61,278 nt of DNA from Tritrichomonas foetus (GCA_001839685.1 MLAK01000344.1:10197-71474); one strand, 5' to 3'. Positions 34,701 through 46,300 are shown, numbered from the stretch's first letter. The notes: generated by a model not told the origin, from the letters alone. Program-made: numbers and translations.

Positions 34701-35892
34701 GAATAAGAAAATTATGTCAGCTTTGGTTTTTTTTTTTTCAATTGATAAGCTACTTGAAACATTTGATGAAATTTTTTTTTTTTATTACATCAAAACTATC
34801 ACACAAACATTTGATGTTTTTTTTTTTTAAATTTGGTACATTAAAGCTGCAGCTGATTCTTTTTTTTTTTTTTGCAATAATGGTTCAATTGTAAATATTA
34901 TTTTGATTTTTTTTTTTTTAATTGCATCTTATTATTATATTCAAACTATTGTTTTTTTTTTTTAAGCAATGTCAAACATGATCATGAATTTAAATCTTTT
35001 TTTTTTTTTCAATAATAATTCAAATTGTGAGAAGCAAGAAGTTTTTTTTTTTTTAATTTGGTTGCCAATTTTTGGAGCTTCTCATTTTTTTTTTTTTTTG
35101 AGGAAAGCAAGCTTGACTCTTCTTCAGCTCCTTTTTTTTTTTTTCACAAAGAATAAAATTATTGATGATATTTCTGTTTTTTTTTTTTCAGGAAACTTTA
35201 TTAATGTTTGGAACTCTGCTTTTTTTTTTTTTTCAATGAAATCATTCACTTTTGATGTTTTTTCTTTTTTTTTTTTTTTCCCATATTTCTTTGTGAAGAT
35301 GTTAATGAAATTTTTTTTTTTTTTCGAAACTCGAAAGCAAGCTTTGCAATGTTTGATTTTTTTTTTTTAAAGTTTACAAAATTCTCCAGAAAAAGCACTT
35401 TTTTTTTTTTTTTCTTTCATTTCATTTGATGAAAGTGACTTGTCCTTTTTTTTTTTTTTATTAGGGAAAGCATCAGTACAATCTATTCCATTTTTTTTTT
35501 TTTAAAATCTTGCAGATGAAAACGATTTGATATTTAAGTATTTTGTTGAAATGTTTGGTGAAAGACATTGTTCACATAAAATTTTTTTTTTTTTAGATTG
35601 TTTACTTTTGGCATCCGATAAGATTTTTTTTTTTTTTTCCAATCGCTTCATCATTTCCCAAAAATGTTGGATTTTTTTTTTTTATGAACAACAACCCTCA
35701 AAATACGAGAAAATTTTTTTTTTTTTTTCGAAATATGCAACTAATGACAAAATTGCGATTATTTTTTTTTTTTTATCAAAACTTGATGAGGATTCTCTTT
35801 CTATCTTTTTTTTTTTTTTCATCAATTTGATATTTGATGAAATTGAACATGTTTTTTTTTTTTTTTTGTTAGAATTGATAATAAACATGTAA
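28726..35892 (+). CDS. Giant all-helical protein (HEAT/ARM-like), 2388 residues
   Basis: One frame runs from the ATG at 28726 to TAA at 35890. It looks like a string of short frames because many TAA, TGA and TAG triplets interrupt it. Each interruption I checked (29383, 29518, 29608, 29878, 30238, 30553, 32083, 32533) uses the last T of a periodic run as its first base, so they are false. The native segments are amphipathic helices with many Leu, Ile, Phe, Asp and Lys, as in HEAT or ARM solenoids. Unmasked stretches near 29760-29820 and 32100-32200 confirm the frame. No catalytic signature is visible in what survives. Furry/Tao3-like, PIKK-associated or proteasome-activator proteins are possible matches by size, but I cannot choose among them. 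Confidence 0.75.
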
Positions 35893-35942
<50 letters not shown>

Positions 35943-36239
35943 TTTTTTTTTTTTCTTAATTATAACAAATAATTATTTGTTTGCGTTTTTTTTTTTTTCA
36001 ATCATAGGAAACAAAAAAAAAAAAAAAAATGTTTTTTTTTTTTATTATGAATCAGAAACTTTTAATTTCAATATTTTTTTTTTTTTTTTGAAAATAATGT
36101 CTTGACTTTATGAAAATCACATCAACCATTTATTGATGTACTGTTTCAAATTCCAGATTTAAATATCTGAATCATTTATTCCTTCCGAATACAACCAATT
36201 AACCTTTGTTTTTTTTTTTTTTTTTTGTATATCTTTCAA
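35893..36239. other. Intergenic region with a long poly-T tract
   Basis: T residues run from 35896 to 35936. Twelve are explained by the artefact slot at 35897-35908. The remainder is probably a native poly-T. No gene is seen. Confidence 0.5.
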
Positions 36240-36497
36240 ATGACAGTGGAAAATGCTTTTTTTTTTTTAGATCGTGAACTCAATGATTTATTTAATGAGA
36301 CTTTTTTTTTTTTCAATGATGATGAAAATCATCCAAAGAATCCCTATAATCTTGATATCAAAAAAGTAATTTATATTCACCTTCGAAATCGTCAGCCATT
36401 CAATCGAGTTTTCCTTGAGCCAGGTAGAAGAAATTCTTTTTTTTTTTTATTACAAACACATAAAAGCTTTATTTTATATTATGTACGGATTAAATAA
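36240..36497 (+). CDS. Small protein of unknown function
   Basis: The frame of 85 codons starts at the ATG at 36240 (MTVENA) and ends at TAA. The central part, from about 36314 to 36436, is free of T runs and reads as normal protein: DDENHPKNPYNLDIKKV, then IYIHLRNRQPFNRVFLEPGR. The C-terminus is THKSFILYYVRIK. I recognise no family. The unmasked stretch makes a real gene plausible, but the end could be different if a run hides a stop. Confidence 0.45.
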   Translation: MTVENAFFFLDRELNDLFNETFFFFNDDENHPKNPYNLDIKKVIYIHLRNRQPFNRVFLEPGRRNSFFFLLQTHKSFILYYVRIK

Positions 36498-38157
36498 TAG
36501 GTATAGTCATACGTTTGTTATTTGGTTTTTTTTTTTTTAAATCTCAATGACGAAAAGATTTCTTGATTACCTTTTTTTTTTTTTATTTAAGCAAAAAGTA
36601 TTGATAGAAACAAGTTTTTTTTTTTTTTTCAAAAGATATTCATATTTTGAAATTGAAAAAATTTTTTTTTTTTTGACTTGAAAAAAAACATTTTCAATAA
36701 TTAATCTTTTTTTTTTTTGATCTCATCAATATGGCACTTCTGAGTTATCTGAATAATAAAATGTTTTTATATTATGTAATTGAGATTTAAATGTTATTTT
36801 TTTTTTTTTACAAGTTTTAAAGGAATATTTCTCTATAGGTTTTTTTTTTTTTTATGTTTTACTGAATGGATTTATTTAGCCTTTAATTTTTTTTTTTTTA
36901 GGTGAAATTAATTAATTCCATTTTTTGGATATTTTTTTTTTTTAAACCACAGTTATGCATAAAAGCATATTTACAATATTGATATAATTATATTTCATTG
37001 GTTCTATTAAATTTTATATATAGGTTTAAAAGATATAGGCGTTTTATTTTTCGAGTTTCATTATCAAAAAGAAAATAAAGTAATCAATTCTTTTCAGCTT
37101 GTAATTAGTCAAAAAAGAAATTCTTTCAATAAATAAATGGCCATTAAAATACGTTTATTCTTATCAAAATATGAAAAAAGTAAAATACAATTATCTTTTA
37201 AATCTATAGAACAAAATCAATTTTCTTTTGATATCTTGAACATCACCATATAGGCTATATAACAAAACCACATATGCATCATTCAATNTCGTTTTTTTTT
37301 TTTTTTTTTCGATTTACTTAAAAACATNTTTTNGGCTTTTTTTTTTTTTGGNTTGTCAACTTTTCAAAATGTTTTGGATACTATCCTCTTAGCCATCTCA
37401 TTTTTGACATTCCAATAGCCTCAAAATTTTTTTTTTTTTGCTCAGCATTGAAGAAAACGATATTCTTGGGATTTTTTTTTTTTCACGATTCTTTGATTTT
37501 TCAAGGCAGTCCTTTCTTTTTTTTTTTTTGTATGATGTGGCATTGGTATTGACAACTTCGATTTTTTTTTTTTTTGATTAGGTATGAAATTAAGATCAAT
37601 TTAAAATTTTTTTTTTTTCTTTAAACGTATGATTATACCTATATTAAATAATTTTTTTTTTTTAAGTCCATAGTATTATCATTTGTGAGACAAGTATTTT
37701 TTTTTTTTTAAGTCACTCATGGAAATTATTCAATTATTAAATTTTTTTTTTTTCTTTAGAGACACCTTTTTGTGTGCAATGCTTCTTTTTTTTTTTTTTC
37801 TTCTAGTTGAATTTCACAAAGTCTTTTAATTTTTTTTTTTTTTAAGTTGGTAAAGGTGTTTTTTTCCTTTGAAAATTTTTTTTTTTTTACTTCATTTTTG
37901 GAAAAATTATACCTGAACCTCTTTTTTTTTTTTTATGCATCCTATAGCCTTCTCCAGAGTGAAAAATTTTTTTTTTTTATTCAGTGAAAATCGAAACTTA
38001 TCTTTCAAAAATTTTTTTTTTTTAAAATGTAAACCTGTTTATGAATTTTGTTATCCTTTTTTTTTTTTTTACTAATCTAAGCTCCTCTTCATTTCATAAA
38101 TTTTTTTTTTTTTAAATAGATTAGATTGATATTAATTACTTGTATTTTTTTTTTTTT
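36498..38157. other. Long spacer with ambiguous bases and an unmasked island
   Basis: No gene is supported. Seven consecutive artefact slots are empty, so 36944-37291 is native sequence. Single N bases occur at 37288, 37328, 37333 and 37352, suggesting a contig join or low-coverage patch. Short minus-strand coding-like stretches near 37390-37580 do not share one frame. Confidence 0.5.
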
Positions 38158-38808
38158 TTACTTTTCGAGTTCTCTCTTCAAGCGGAGTGCTTTTTTTTTT
38201 TTTTTTGTGGCGGCTGAGTTGTAAACCATGGCTGGGTTTTTTTTTTTTGGATCGGCGTGGCATGCGAATGTGAGCTTTGTTTTTTTTTTTTTTACTTTTT
38301 CGGCGATGAATGCCTGGAAGAACATGTTTTTTTTTTTTTTGCCTTTTCCTGGCTTGCGGATTTCATCATTCTTTTTTTTTTTTTTGACCATGCACATTCT
38401 GCCATCTCTGTTAGCGTTTTTTTTTTTTATCAGAAATTCGCGCGGTGAAATGAGTCTTGATTTTTTTTTTTTTTTGATGTAGAAGAATCCGGCTGCGTCT
38501 GGATCATTTTTTTTTTTTGAAACGATGCGGCGTTCGATGTTTCCTTCGCGCTTTTTTTTTTTTGTGTTTTCGTCGATCACTTTGGTGGTCTTGAGGTTTT
38601 TTTTTTTTGCGTCAATTGGTCTGTTGATTGTAACGACGCTTTTTTTTTTTTTTAATGAGGATCCCTGGGCGTGGCGCGTGTAGACTTTTTTTTTTTTTTC
38701 CTTAACATTTTGTTCTTCCCATCCGTCGCCGTTTTTTTTTTTTATGGCATCATCGACGGCATTGGACCATTTTTGGTTTTTTTTTTTTATTTGTGCTGGT
38801 GTAGCCAT
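38158..38808 (-). CDS. START-domain lipid-transfer-like protein
   Basis: The protein has 216 residues from the ATG at 38808 (MATPAQI). This is the length of a bare START domain. The segments fit the family in order: QKWSNAVDDAI, GDGWEEQNVKE, VYTRHAQGSS, LKTTKVIDENT, REGNIERRIVS, DPDAAGFFYI, then SRLISPREFLI followed by ANRDGRMCMV (the conserved 'SPRDF...R' region), and a C-terminal helix ending ALRLKRELEK. No signal peptide or membrane helix is present, so a soluble carrier of lipid between membranes is expected. Ligand specificity cannot be judged with a quarter of residues masked. GC content is higher here than in neighbours. Confidence 0.78.
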   Translation of the reverse strand: MATPAQIKKKNQKWSNAVDDAIKKKNGDGWEEQNVKEKKKKVYTRHAQGSSLKKKKSVVTINRPIDAKKKNLKTTKVIDENTKKKKREGNIERRIVSKKKNDPDAAGFFYIKKKKKSRLISPREFLIKKKNANRDGRMCMVKKKKKNDEIRKPGKGKKKKNMFFQAFIAEKVKKKKTKLTFACHADPKKKNPAMVYNSAATKKKKKALRLKRELEK

Positions 38809-39417
38809 TTGAAGTTATAGATTTTTTTTTTTTTTTCATCACTTCACAACGCTATTCAAAATCACATTTTTTTTTTTTATGAAGTATTGAATATGAAGTC
38901 TCGTAATTGAATTTTTTTTTTTTCAGAGAGTGGCTATTTCTCTGGAAAATTCGATTTTTTTTTTTTTTTGCTAGGATTTCCTCTCGAGAAATTTCTAACG
39001 ATTTTTTTTTTTTGAATCATTTGAGAAATGATGTAGATCTACTTTGTTTTTTTTTTTTCACTCAAATATTATTTATAAATTGAATTGGACCTTTTTTTTT
39101 TTTTTGATAAGATATTGAAAAAATCGTAATATCTTTTTTTTTTTTTTTCTATTTGGAATAGAATTCTTGTGAAAATGAAACTTTTTTTTTTTTAAATTTG
39201 AGTTGAATTCACAATGATATAAATATTTTTTTTTTTTTTTCTGAGAATTCAGATAAATATGACAAAAAGCATTTTTTTTTTTTCTTTTGAATTTTTTTGT
39301 AGTTTTTATTGCTCGATTTTTTTTTTTTTAATGCACCTTAACGCCATATTCTTTGAGATATTTTTTTTTTTTTCGAAACTGCAGCAATTTTTAGGAAAGT
39401 TTTGTGTTTTTTTTTTT
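38809..39417. other. Intergenic region with T artefact
   Basis: AT-rich, with only short low-complexity frames. Nothing supportable is seen. Confidence 0.4.
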
Positions 39418-39778
39418 TCAGGGTATGAGATTTGCAGTTTGGCTTTCAAAATTTTTTTTTTTTAGCACCATTTCTGTATTTTTTCTATCTAAGCCATTTT
39501 TTTTTTTTAGTTTTGATTCGGAATGATGGTGATTTTCATTATTTTTTTTTTTTTTATTCAACGGTGCTTCCACATCACTATCATTGTTTTTTTTTTTTAA
39601 TGACATCTGTTTCAGCCGAAAAAAATTGAAATTTTTTTTTTTTATATAAAAAATTTCAAAAGCAGGCTCTCTAAATTTTTTTTTTTTTGGAAGAAAACGT
39701 TTATACATGATTATGAAAGTGTTTTTTTTTTTTAATATAAATATTATCAAGAAATTTATCAAAAGATTTTTTTTTTTT
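39418..39778 (-). CDS. Small single-pass membrane protein, unknown
   Basis: The frame ends at 39418, and upstream it reaches an in-frame TGA at 39784-39786. The only place for an ATG is the T run at 39767-39778, so the start is masked. About 118 residues result: a hydrophobic N-terminal helix (INFLIIFIL, masked, TFIIMYKRFLP), then a polar region (FREPAFEIFYI, NDSDVEAPLN, ENHHHSESKL, GLDRKNTEMVL). The positive charge after the helix suggests a signal anchor with the C-terminus in the cytosol. No family is recognised. Confidence 0.42.
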
Positions 39779-40246
39779 AAAGTTCACCTATTGCCCATTT
39801 ATTCCAATAAATTTTTTTTTTTTGCAACAAATTATCCTTTAATTTTGTCTTTTTTTTTTTTTTTTTTTGTGATTCGCAAACATTTAAATTCAAAAAAACT
39901 CTTTTTTTTTTTTTTTAATCACAATCTTAATTGTATTCACTAATCATTTTTTTTTTTTGTTTAAACATCATATGACGAAAATAATGTGGAATTTTTTTTT
40001 TTTACAAATGAAAGAACGACTTCGAATTTCATGAGTTTTTTTTTTTTTCTCATTGACACAAAATAAAACCAAAATTAGTCATTTTTTTTTTTTTGAATTT
40101 TAAAATTAAAAAAAAAACATCAATAGTTTTTTTTTTTTTTTGGAAATTTTAGAAACTCTTAGTACTCGCATTTTTTTTTTTTTTCGGTTTTACTATGTGT
40201 GAATGAGTTTATACATTTTTTTTTTTTTTTATATTCATGAATAAAA

Positions 40247-40296
<50 letters not shown>

Positions 40297-40441
40297 ATAT
40301 CAAATATTTTTTTTTTTTTCATTCGAGATAATTCATTATCATTATAGATGATTTTTTTTTTTTATAGATGATTTAATCCATCATAGAATCATTCAATCAA
40401 TGAAATATAGTCCAAAACTGTCCAGATAAATACGAATAAAG
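39779..40441. other. Intergenic region with a 45-bp poly-T
   Basis: The tract 40251-40295 is all T. Only twelve of these bases coincide with an artefact slot, so a native poly-T is likely. No gene is seen. Confidence 0.45.
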
Positions 40442-40654
40442 TTTTTTTTTTTTAAAATCTTAATTTTAGAAGAAGATGATTACGATTTTTTTTTTTTTGG
40501 CAATGATGAAGATTATTATATGTCAATCACTTTTTTTTTTTTTCAATTTAATGATATCAACCAACATTTATTTTCATTTTTTTTTTTTCCAGTCATATGT
40601 GCTCTAGAAATTACTCATCTTTTTTTTTTTTTTCAAATGATCATTAACTTATGA
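40442..40654 (+). CDS. Small acidic protein, unknown
   Basis: After an in-frame TAA at 40427, the frame enters the T run at 40442-40453, which must contain any ATG. It then reads KILILEEDDYD, GNDEDYYMSIT, QFNDINQHLFS, PVICALEITHL and QMIINL to a native TGA. That is about 70 residues with normal amino-acid composition. No family is recognised. It may be a short gene or part of a broken longer one with the following frame. Confidence 0.35.
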   Translation, partial: FFFFKILILEEDDYDFFFFGNDEDYYMSITFFFFQFNDINQHLFSFFFFPVICALEITHLFFFFQMIINL

Positions 40655-40711
40655 ATAGGGTATCAATTTTTTTTTTTTAAATTGAGAACTATTATTTCGA
40701 TAAATTAAGGA

Positions 40712-40970
40712 TTTTTTTTTTTTAGTTATTGATACACAGGAAGCTGTTGCCATTGGTTTTTTTTTTTTTGGGGTCAAAACTTTTATTCATGAATTAATCT
40801 GTTTTTTTTTTTTTGAAAGAGACCACAATCGATATCATGTTATATCTTTTTTTTTTTTTTTCTTTCGAAACATGTCTTTATTTGGGACATGTTTTTTTTT
40901 TTTTGGAATTGCTCTGAAAAACGGACAAGTAGATTTTTTTTTTTTTTTCAACTGCTCTTCAAAGTTATGA
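40712..40970 (+). CDS. Small protein, unknown
   Basis: A native TAA (40701) precedes a T run at 40712-40723 where a start could be masked. The frame then reads VIDTQEAVAIG, GVKTFIHELIC, ERDHNRYHVIS, RNMSLFGTC and GIALKNGQVD, and ends NCSSKL at TGA, about 85 residues. The segments look like an ordinary folded protein, but I do not recognise it. The opposite strand is also open here (40835-41047), and I prefer the plus strand on composition. This gene and the one before it may be fragments of a decayed gene. Confidence 0.33.
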
Positions 40971-41386
40971 AATAAAATTGCTTTTTTTTTTTTAAAAATA
41001 AAACACTCTGCATCACTGAAGGTGATTTTTTTTTTTTTGATATACATAATTTATTGGCTCAAATAATAATATTTTTTTTTTTTAAAATAATTGATATTTT
41101 TATTTCTATTGATATTTTTTTTTTTTTTCATCTTACAGTCAAAGACCAAAATAACATCTAAAATTATGAAATTATTAATCATCGCAAAAATCCAAAACTT
41201 TTAGAATTTTTTTTTTTTATGGAAAAAATTCTATCAGAAAAATGAGTATTGAAAAGAGAAAACAATTATTCAAAGGAGAAGATGGATAACAATCATTTTT
41301 TTTTTTTTTTTCATGATTTATTAAAGCATATGAATTTTTCCTTTTTTTTTTTTTCATTAATGAATTTTCCAGATGAACAACATTAT
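40971..41386. other. Spacer with coding-like fragments
   Basis: A plus-strand stretch near 41160-41245 reads NYEIINHRKNPKLLE, then MEKILSEK, but meets native stops in every continuation. No gene is supported. Confidence 0.3.
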
Positions 41387-41643
41387 TTTTTTTTTTTTGT
41401 AGAGTATCTTCTAAACACTGTTTGAATCTGAAGAAAGAAACATATGAAAGATGCTATAAATTAGTAATGAATAAGTTTTTTTTTTTTTTTTTTAGATATG
41501 AAAAAATTCCATAACATGACCTTTTTTTTTTTTATTTAGTTGAAAGATATCATAAAGCACAAAATGTTTTTTTTTTTTAAGAAGATCCAAATCGTTATTT
41601 CCATGAAACATTTTTTTTTTTTTTTAGTGGAGACAAAACATGA
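41387..41643 (+). pseudogene. Possible interrupted small gene
   Basis: One frame reads, after a masked start, CRVSSKHCLNLKKETYERC, then YKLVMNK and RYEKIP, meets a native TAA at 41512, and continues in the same frame as LVERYHKAQNV, EDPNRYFHET and SGDKT to TGA. The TAA is at phase 22 of the 45-bp pattern, so the T artefact does not explain it. A single C-to-T change from CAA would account for it. Either a pseudogene, two short genes, or a base error. Confidence 0.28.
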
Positions 41644-41792
41644 CCATACTATTTAATTTTTTTTTTTTCTTCAGATTTTAAAATTTCTCATGTGCCACAT
41701 TTTTTTTTTTTTTCTTTGGATTTTTTTGCTGTCCAGCTTATTCTAATTTTTTTTTTTTTCAATGATGATTTTTATTCAAGTTTTTCAGTGAT

Positions 41793-42793
41793 TTTTTTTT
41801 TTTTGCAGTAAAGGGCCTGGGATGCAATTCCACACATTTTTTTTTTTTCACGCGCCATTCTCACGTATCCGTTTTCTCCCCTTTTTTTTTTTTAGGAGTT
41901 TCTCACAATCCAGTACTTCACTCCTCTTTTTTTTTTTTAGCCAATGCATCCAACTGCGTGGTCAAGGACAGTTTTTTTTTTTTGTCTATCATTGTATATT
42001 CCTGAAGAGTAGGAATTTTTTTTTTTTTATGATGCATCAATGCAAACAGCGATTGGACCAATTTTTTTTTTTTATTTGAAGAGGTCTTCTTCACTCTGTG
42101 CTTGAATTTTTTTTTTTTCGGTGATTCTGCCGTAGCCTTTTGATGGATCGATTTTTTTTTTTTTTGTGTCAGTTCCAGTGTATGGATAGTCGTCTTTTTT
42201 TTTTTTTTGTCCGTTTTGTGTACGCGAGATAAACATGAAAGTTTTTTTTTTTTTTCCACCTGCGCATCCATTTGATTGTGGATCGCTTTTTTTTTTTTTC
42301 TGCTCGGAGAACGAAAAGAGGCTCTTAAAACTTTTTTTTTTTTTGGATTCCATGCATTGAGTAGTAGCGAAGGCCCTTTTTTTTTTTTATTGGCCTTGAT
42401 CTTTAATTCCGTTGACGATTCTTTTTTTTTTTTAATCTAATGATTCTGGGAGGTCATCAAAAAGTGTTTTTTTTTTTTAAATTGAATTGGAATTTAATTT
42501 CACTTGATAACTTTTTTTTTTTTTTGAGAGTTGTCGATACCCACACATTATTTTGTTTTTTTTTTTTTTCAAGCAGGACAATTTATTAAGACCAAGTTTG
42601 TTTTTTTTTTTTTTGCGTTTGTTGAACTCGTTGATGAATCTTAATTTTTTTTTTTTTTGGCCGAGACGGAAGTGATACTCATCACCTGTATTTTTTTTTT
42701 TTTTGTTACGCATCCATTGCACAAATGAACGCTCTTTTTTTTTTTTTTGAACACGAGCGCTGGAGAAAAAAAGAAGTGTTGTTTTTTTTTTTT
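41793..42793 (-). CDS. Cathepsin L-like cysteine protease (papain family C1A)
   Basis: Read through false stops, about 330 codons show a full preproenzyme. The start is masked in the run at 42782-42793; a signal peptide follows (TLLFFSSARV). The propeptide holds RSFVQWMRN, GDEYHFRLG, RFINEFNKR and KLGLNKLSCL. The mature domain begins near LPESLD. The catalytic-Cys box lies in the run at 42377-42388. Native bases around it are T, then GG, before AFATTQC, as expected for CGSCW. Downstream come SNGCAGG, DYPYTGTD, GPIAVCID, the catalytic His in LDHAVGCIG, the Asn in WIVRNS, and MCGIASQALYC. The stop is probably masked at 41792-41803, or else is the TAA at 41772. Such proteases act in lysosomes or are secreted. 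The sequence resembles T. foetus CP-type enzymes. Confidence 0.9.
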
Positions 42794-43302
42794 TTATTTC
42801 TAAAAATTCAGAAAAAGTTTCTTTTGTTTTTTTTTTTTGTGGCGAATACTGAAAAAGTTTCTATTTTTTGATTTTTTTTTTTTTGGAAAAGTGCAGAATT
42901 CAAAAAGTCGTTCAAATTTTTTTTTTTTATGAAATAAAGAGTCTCGATTAAAGACTGTTCATTTTTTTTTTTTATTCCCATGACTATAGCTTTTAATCAA
43001 TTTCAATTTTTTTTTTTTATGAACAAATATCACTAGAAAAAAATGTTAGGATTTTTTTTTTTTTGAATAATTTTATTTCCATGAATCTAGGTCAAATTTT
43101 TTTTTTTTGTAATATTTTCATATATCAATTGATTGTCTCGTTTTTTTTTTTTTTTTTATAAGGAAAGCAACATAAAATATTTATTGTTTTTTTTTTTTAG
43201 GAATAATTAAGTTCTTTAAAAGAAGTTTTCGTTTTTTTTTTTTTTTAAACGTACAGATTTATTTTGAGTAGTTTATTTTTTTTTTTTTCGTTAAAGAAAA
43301 AA
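42794..43302. other. Divergent intergenic region
   Basis: This spacer lies between the protease gene and the DZIP1-like gene. No other gene is seen. The DZIP1-like frame is open upstream to a native TAA at 43246, so an earlier start in the run at 43277-43288 is possible. Confidence 0.45.
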
Positions 43303-46300
43303 ATGATTCCTTCTCCTTTTATTTTTTTTTTTTCTCAGGCATCAAAAATTCCGTCACAGCAATTTATTTTTTTTTTTTTCGATCAACAACAAAGTTGGGA
43401 TCCTGGATCTTTTTTTTTTTTTTATTTTATTAACGAACTTGATCCAATCCTCATTATTTTTTTTTTTTACGTCGAAGCACTTCAGAAATTAATGAACTCA
43501 TTTTTTTTTTTTTCAATTTCGCCAACAGACACCAATTTATTTAGTCTTTTTTTTTTTTCTCGCTTATTTCAATTAATTCAAGTATTGATGGTTTTTTTTT
43601 TTTTTTGCCAAAAGCAAATAGATTCGAAATTAGAAGTTTTTTTTTTTTAAAATGAAAAGCTGAAAAAGAAGATAAAAATATTTTTTTTTTTTTATCAAAA
43701 ACTTGAAATTTCTTATCGTAAAACTGTTTTTTTTTTTTAACAAGCAAATGTTGTGATTGACCAATTGAGGCTTTTTTTTTTTTCTTGTCCAGTCTGTAAA
43801 AAAAGATTTAAAGAGGTTTTTTTTTTTTATAAGCATTTTGAATCGAAGCATAATGAACTATTTTTTTTTTTTTAAGCAATAAGGACTCAACAACCAATTA
43901 ATGTAGTTTTTTTTTTTTTCAAAGAATTAATTGACCAAATAAAAGAACTGATTTTTTTTTTTTGTGAAAGAAAAAAAAAATTTGAAGAATCACATCTTTT
44001 TTTTTTTTAAAGGGAAATCGAAAATGAAGATCCTTTAATGTTTTTTTTTTTTTAGTTAAATGCACAGCTTTGTAATGCAGCAGAAATTTTTTTTTTTTCA
44101 ATGCAACTTTATCGAAATAACTTAAACAAAATTTTTTTTTTTTAAAAGAAATCCAATATCAACACTGCTAATCCATTTTTTTTTTTTTCACAACAACCTC
44201 AAAATTATGTTTTTCAACAACAAACAAAAATGGTTGCAGCAAATATGCCAACAACTACAATAATCCTTTTTTTTTTTTAAAATTATCAAGTTCACACAAA
44301 TTTACCACATCTTTTTTTTTTTTCAACATTAACTTTAATTCCACAACCACAACAAATTTTTTTTTTTTTTCCACAGCAGCAAATTAACGAAGAACCAGTT
44401 GCTCAGAATCAAATTTCATCACAGCAAATTTTGCAACAACAGCCAATTTTTTTTTTTTATGATCAATCACCACCAATTATTCAACAACAACTTTTTTTTT
44501 TTTTTCTACAGCAACCGCAACAAACAATTGAACAGCTTTTTTTTTTTTATCAGGTAAATGTACCACAGAAAGAAATGCCGTTTTTTTTTTTTTCTTTGCT
44601 ACAAGCAAGAAACTTCTTAAACCCAGTTTTTTTTTTTTCCAAGTTTAAGATTACTGAAGAACAACTTGAAATTTTTTTTTTTTCAGTTACAAATCGAATA
44701 CAAAATGAGATTGCCGTTTTTTTTTTTTAAAGAGGTAGTAATGATGTTACAACTTCAGAATTTTTTTTTTTTTAATCTGTATCCAATTCAAGAAGATCAT
44801 CAAGTGTTTTTTTTTTTTCCCGAAGAAGGCGAAGGAAAGTTAAACAATCACTTTTTTTTTTTTAAGTTCTTGATTCATCTGCTGCTGAATATTCACTTTT
44901 TTTTTTTTTAGATGCCAATTGCTCATACAATGAAAATTCCGTTTTTTTTTTTTGCATTTCTCAAAATAGAAGACAACTAGTTATTATTTTTTTTTTTTAG
45001 CAACAACAAAAGGTTCAACAACATTCAGTCATTTTTTTTTTTTATCATAAATCACAACACAGAAAAAGAGTTACTTTTTTTTTTTTTTATAATAATTCAG
45101 ACATTAATATTCAAACTAATATTTTTTTTTTTTAGCCTAAAAAAGCAATTCATATTCCAGAAGAGCTTTTTTTTTTTTAGCAACCTTTCGTATTAGGAGT
45201 CAAGTTTATTCTTTTTTTTTTTTCTATACAAAGAAAGCCTATCCCAATTGATCCTCCCAAAAAACAATCTGCTAAAATTGAAAGTCAATCAGAAAACAGT
45301 TTTTTTTTTTTTTATAATTTCGTTGTTGAGTCTGAAAATGAAGATGTTTTTTTTTTTTAACCATCAAAACAACCATCTAAAGTGATTAAAATTTTTTTTT
45401 TTTAGGAAAAACCGGAATGTCTCAAGATAACAAACGTTTTTTTTTTTTAACTTCTTGCTGAATCTTCAGAACAAGTTGAAATTTTTTTTTTTTAGAAAAA
45501 TAGTCCAAAATCAAATGTCAACAAAATTTTTTTTTTTTCAAAACGTTTAAGGAAACCACCTTCACCAAAAATTTTTTTTTTTTAAATCACTAATTCAGAA
45601 CTTGATGAAATTCTTGTTTTTTTTTTTTCAGAAAAACCAAAGAAAAGTGATTCTAAACCACTTTTTTTTTTTTATTTGAATTATGGAGTGAAGATCACAA
45701 ATTCAGTTTTTTTTTTTTTACTTTGCGATTCTGATGATAAAAATTTTGATATTTTTTTTTTTTATGGACGATCTTCAACACGCGATACATTTATCCTTTT
45801 TTTTTTTTATTCACCTGGAAAGATTACACAAGATGACATTGTTTTTTTTTTTTAGGAAGAAAATGAATATGGTGAACCAATCCACTTTTTTTTTTTTTAC
45901 TATGACAATTCGACATATAATCACTCCAATTTTTTTTTTTTTTCATATAACAATTCTACATACAATAACTCTGCATTTTTTTTTTTTTCTTATAATAGTG
46001 AATATAAAGAAAATAATGAATTTTTTTTTTTTTATGAATACAATGATTATCACGATGATAATCACATTTTTTTTTTTTATGATGATTGTGAATATTATCA
46101 AAATTATCAGGTTTTTTTTTTTTAATATTATGAAGAGTATAATGAAGGCGGTAAATTTTTTTTTTTTTGAGAGTATCGAGAGTATCAAGCATCTCAGCTA
46201 AAAGAGTTACCTAAACCACCAAAAATGAATCTTGAACTTCCACCAACCAAAAACAAAGATAAGTTTGATTTATCTTATTTAAATGATATTCCTGGACCTA

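Noticed and set aside
43264..43302. Start of the DZIP1-like gene at 43264
   Set aside because: The codon is TTG. The first ATG in frame is 43303, with an earlier masked ATG also possible.
44666..46192. Other plus- and minus-strand frames across the DZIP1-like gene
   Set aside because: They are alternative-frame shadows rich in artefact Phe or Lys. The frame from 43303 is continuous and has zinc-finger and coiled-coil features.
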